From CAZBBC01 sp964489835 (GTDB taxonomy: Bacteria; Calditrichota; Calditrichia; JAJRVZ01), in assembly GCA_964489835.1 (NCBI GenBank), contig CAZBBC010000022.1, positions 1 through 47,634 of the forward strand: a stretch of DNA of 47,634 nucleotides, in the 5' to 3' direction. The notes under the pieces were generated by a model that was not told the origin of the DNA, did not search any database, and was given only the letters and a program-made list of their open reading frames with translations. A program made the translations under genes and the position numbers. Positions within the stretch are counted from its first letter, which is position 1. Each line of letters opens with the position of its first letter. Of this stretch, positions 45,017 to 47,634 are shown piece by piece.

Positions 45017-46294
45017 ATGTCGATTTTAAGTGATCCCGATCATCCGCTGTACATTCCGGAGGAAAACCGGAGAATCGCTCAGGAGCGGGCAGAAAAAAAC
45101 ACGGAGATGATCGCAGATTATCTGGCGGTAAAAGATAAAATCCCCACTGGATTTAATCAATACGAACAAATTCTGGAGAATAAAAAAAGAATTTTAAAAG
45201 TTCTGGGAGGAACGGAAGAAAATTGGAATGACTGGCACTGGCACATTAGTCATGGCATTCGTGATACGGGAACACTTGGAAAAATTATCAACCTAACGAA
45301 ACAGGAAAAGGACGATATTCAAAAAACAGCAACATTATACCGCTGGTCAGTTTCGCCCTACTATGCCAGTCTGATGGACCCCGATGACAGAAATTGTCCG
45401 ATTCGTAAACAGAGCGTTCCCCTGATTCTGGAATATACCGATAAAGAGGAAGAGACAGATCCCTACGCGGTTGTATATAATTCTCCCGCTCCTCTGATTA
45501 CCCGGTTATACGCCGATCGGCTAATCATCAACGTGACCAATATCTGCAGTGTTTTTTGCCGGCACTGTTTGCGTAAAAAAGATATTGCCTTGAAAGATGC
45601 GATTTACCCCAAAGAAGATATTCAAAGTGCCATCGATTATATTGCCCGGTCACCGGAAGTGCGTGACGTCCTTTTAACCGGCGGTGATGCGCTGATACTC
45701 TCCAATCAGTACATTGACTGGATTTTGACTGAACTTGAAAAAATACCGCATCTGGAAATCATGCGTCTGGGCTCTCGTATGCTGGCAACATTGCCGATGA
45801 GATTCGATGATGAATTATGCGATGTTCTGAGCCGGCATAAACCCGTATACCTGAATACACAGTTTAATCATCCTAAAGAGATAACCCCGGAAACAAGCGA
45901 TGCTGTCGACCGTTTGATAAAAGCCGGTGTCCTGGTGGGCAACCAATCGGTATTGCTGAAGGGCATCAATCATGATAAAAATATAATGAAAAAACTCGTC
46001 CACGAGCTGATGAAAATCCGGGTTCGGCCTTATTACATTTTCAATTGCAAGAAACTTCAGGGTATCCGCCATTTCCGGGCCTCTATCGCTGATGGATTGA
46101 ATATCATGGAAAATCTGAGAGGATATACTTCCGGTCTGGGAGTCCCAACCTTTATCATCACCGCACCGGAAGGAAAAGGAAAAACACCTATCGCACCAAC
46201 CTATCTATTGAACATGAATAGAAACGGAAAGGTATTGTTCCGTACATGGGGTGGTTATGTGTGCGAATATGAAGACGAAATACCTGAAGAATAA
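45017..46294 (+). CDS. KamA-family radical SAM aminomutase, probably glutamate 2,3-aminomutase
   Basis: The 425-residue enzyme has the lysine 2,3-aminomutase fold. The 4Fe-4S/SAM motif is CSVFCRHC (C177, C181, C184), the SAM segment LLTGGDAL lies near 219, and the PLP lysine is K389 in APEGKGK. In clostridial lysine 2,3-aminomutase, D293 and D330 bind the substrate side-chain amine. Here the aligned positions are K345 (NCKKLQG) and T382. As I recall, Lys at the first position and Asn at the second mark glutamate 2,3-aminomutase of Clostridium difficile, and the N-terminal DYLAVKDKIPTGF stretch also resembles that enzyme. The predicted reaction is L-glutamate to beta-glutamate, but Thr382 departs from the reference. 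GGAGG precedes the ATG. The gene lies next to pgsBCW and a glutamate-carboxypeptidase-like gene. Confidence 0.85.
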   Translation: MSILSDPDHPLYIPEENRRIAQERAEKNTEMIADYLAVKDKIPTGFNQYEQILENKKRILKVLGGTEENWNDWHWHISHGIRDTGTLGKIINLTKQEKDDIQKTATLYRWSVSPYYASLMDPDDRNCPIRKQSVPLILEYTDKEEETDPYAVVYNSPAPLITRLYADRLIINVTNICSVFCRHCLRKKDIALKDAIYPKEDIQSAIDYIARSPEVRDVLLTGGDALILSNQYIDWILTELEKIPHLEIMRLGSRMLATLPMRFDDELCDVLSRHKPVYLNTQFNHPKEITPETSDAVDRLIKAGVLVGNQSVLLKGINHDKNIMKKLVHELMKIRVRPYYIFNCKKLQGIRHFRASIADGLNIMENLRGYTSGLGVPTFIITAPEGKGKTPIAPTYLLNMNRNGKVLFRTWGGYVCEYEDEIPEE

Positions 46295-46335
46295 GGATCA
46301 TTCAAACAATATTATTTAGTTGTTCAGGGAATATA

Positions 46336-47514
46336 GTGGAAACAGTCATCAAAGATATTCATTTGTTTCTGGAGTCAAAGAAACAGGAACAGTTACAATT
46401 TTTAATCGATATCTGTAATCAGAATAGTTATTCCTTTAACCGCAGCGGTGTGGAAAAAGTTGCCACTATGATTCAGGATCAAATGATGGATATTTTACCC
46501 ATCCATGAAACAGATCCGCAGCCGAATTTTGGCGATCACCATTTGTATCGTACGAAAGGAGAGCAAAAATATATCTATCTGGTTGGTCACATGGACACTG
46601 TTTTTCCTCCCGAACATCCTTTTCAAACCTGCCGGATTGATCATGATATACTACACGGACCAGGAACCGGGGATATGAAAGGTGGTCTAACGGTCATTAT
46701 ATATGCCCTGAAGGCTTTGCAGCATGTCGGTTTACTCAAAGATCTGCCCATTTCTGTTATTTTTAACAGTGATGAAGAAGTGGGATCAAAAACATCCGGC
46801 CGGTTCTTCGAACGGGAACGGAAAAAAGCCTTGATCTGCCTGGTTACCGAATGTGCCGGTCTCAAAAATGAAATTGTTATCTCCCGTAATGGGAAACTTG
46901 GGGCGCGCATTCAAAGCCACGGACAAACGAGGCATGTAGGATCCGGTACACACGAAAAATCGAGTGCTATCCTGGAAATTGCTCACAAAATCATCGCCCT
47001 GGAAGCTCTGAATAACAGCGTTCCGGATTTCAGTTTGAACATTGGCAAAATTGAAGGAGGCCTGGGGCCGGCTACCATACCATCAGAAGCGACCGGCTAC
47101 ATCGACATGCGCTGGAAGGATGACGCCCATAAAAATATCATCCTAAAGAAAATAGAAGAGATCATGGCGATCAATCATCAGCCCGACTGCTCTTCGGAGT
47201 TTAAAATACTAAACGGCAGAGCGGCCATGCCCTATACCGGCCGAAACGATGAATTAATTGAACTGCTTAAACAGACGGCAAAGGAACTGGACCAGCAGAT
47301 TTCGACAGAACACCGCCGGGGCACATCAGACGCAAACTTTTTCGGTTCCTTTAATATACCAACACTTGATGGTCTGGGCCCCCTGTCCGACCATGATCAT
47401 ACGGAAAATGAATATATACAAATTTCATCCCTGTTCGAACGTACGCTCCTTTTAGCGGTTTTTATTTTAAACTATGCCAAAAGTATTTCACTGAACAATG
47501 GGCAATTAATCTGA
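46336..47514 (+). CDS. M20 metallopeptidase, carboxypeptidase G2-like
   Basis: This 392-residue cytoplasmic-looking hydrolase (no signal peptide) starts at GTG 46336 after AGGGAA. It has the full M20 two-zinc set: H85 in GHMDTVF, D113 in GTGDMKGG, E147-E148 in NSDEEVGS, E172 in TECAG and a C-terminal His in SDHDHTE (353 or 355). The order and the RRGTSDANFFG segment near 327 resemble carboxypeptidase G2, which removes C-terminal glutamate from folates and polyglutamates. A central lid/dimerisation domain spans about 187-300 (GKLGARIQSHGQTRHVGSGT). The gene follows the aminomutase by 41 bp on the same strand, so the two are probably co-transcribed. It may release glutamate or beta-glutamate from short peptides inside the cell. 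Confidence 0.88.
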   Translation: METVIKDIHLFLESKKQEQLQFLIDICNQNSYSFNRSGVEKVATMIQDQMMDILPIHETDPQPNFGDHHLYRTKGEQKYIYLVGHMDTVFPPEHPFQTCRIDHDILHGPGTGDMKGGLTVIIYALKALQHVGLLKDLPISVIFNSDEEVGSKTSGRFFERERKKALICLVTECAGLKNEIVISRNGKLGARIQSHGQTRHVGSGTHEKSSAILEIAHKIIALEALNNSVPDFSLNIGKIEGGLGPATIPSEATGYIDMRWKDDAHKNIILKKIEEIMAINHQPDCSSEFKILNGRAAMPYTGRNDELIELLKQTAKELDQQISTEHRRGTSDANFFGSFNIPTLDGLGPLSDHDHTENEYIQISSLFERTLLLAVFILNYAKSISLNNGQLI

Positions 47515-47634
47515 TCTTTTCTAAAACCACAGAAAACACGGAGTTTAATTTTTACGGAGTTAAGGACATAATTATTAATTTTTATTAATTTAACCTGAAT
47601 TATTCATAAAAATTTATGTTTAAGCGTATAAGTA
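47515..47634. other. Window end, non-coding
   Basis: AAACCACAGAAAACACGGAG near 47524 belongs to the same loose family of ACCACAGAG-type intergenic phrases seen near 2268 and 12048. Nothing else can be assigned. Confidence 0.45.

Noticed and set aside
1..47634. tRNA or rRNA genes
   Set aside because: No cloverleaf, CCA-ended or rRNA-like conserved segment was recognised in any intergenic region.

Overview
The window looks like chromosomal DNA of a member of the FCB superphylum (Bacteroidota, Calditrichota or KSB1-like), most likely from a metagenome or draft assembly. The evidence is three secreted proteins that end in recognisable type IX secretion (T9SS/Por) C-terminal sorting domains, a TonB-dependent receptor with an N-terminal carboxypeptidase-regulatory-like domain, a PorV/PorQ-type outer-membrane protein, and many short intergenic repeat families. 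Two runs of N are assembly gaps. The 100-N gap splits a real gene and is flanked by an exact 37-bp duplication, so it is almost certainly a mis-joined contig overlap.

Left part (1-14.6 kb): loosely packed single genes separated by 400-600 bp repeat-rich spacers. They are monomeric NADP-isocitrate dehydrogenase, a TPR gene remnant, a secreted unknown, a T9SS-exported protein, an apparently truncated lipoprotein, a HAD-phosphatase lipoprotein, a DUF3160-like T9SS cargo, SerA with an ACT domain, and a metallophosphoesterase lipoprotein. Many repeats abut the stop codons of these genes.

Middle part (15-25.1 kb, minus strand): an efflux locus read in the order response regulator, histidine kinase, membrane-fusion lipoprotein, RND permease, second RND permease. 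No TolC-like channel is present. A near-identical hairpin repeat brackets the fusion protein and first permease.

Right part (25.4-47.5 kb): the most interesting region. A long plus-strand gene train encodes a TonB-dependent receptor, a secreted FN3-type protein, a PorV-like protein, a DctM-type (TRAP) permease without DctQ or DctP, a 49-residue membrane peptide, an AstE/aspartoacylase-like zinc hydrolase, a DUF6305-like periplasmic protein, a gamma-glutamyltransferase paralogue with a rebuilt substrate pocket, a T9SS-exported Cys-nucleophile Ntn hydrolase, an orthodox gamma-glutamyltransferase and a second AstE-like lipoprotein. It converges on a minus-strand pgsB-pgsC-pgsW set (poly-gamma-glutamate synthesis). 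This is followed by a KamA-family radical SAM aminomutase with a glutamate-type rather than lysine-type substrate residue, and a carboxypeptidase G2-like M20 peptidase.

Taken together, the right half reads as a locus for making, importing and dismantling a glutamyl polymer or gamma-glutamyl compounds, possibly involving beta-glutamate. That synthesis is inference from family assignments and gene order. All family names come from reading motifs, not from a database search.
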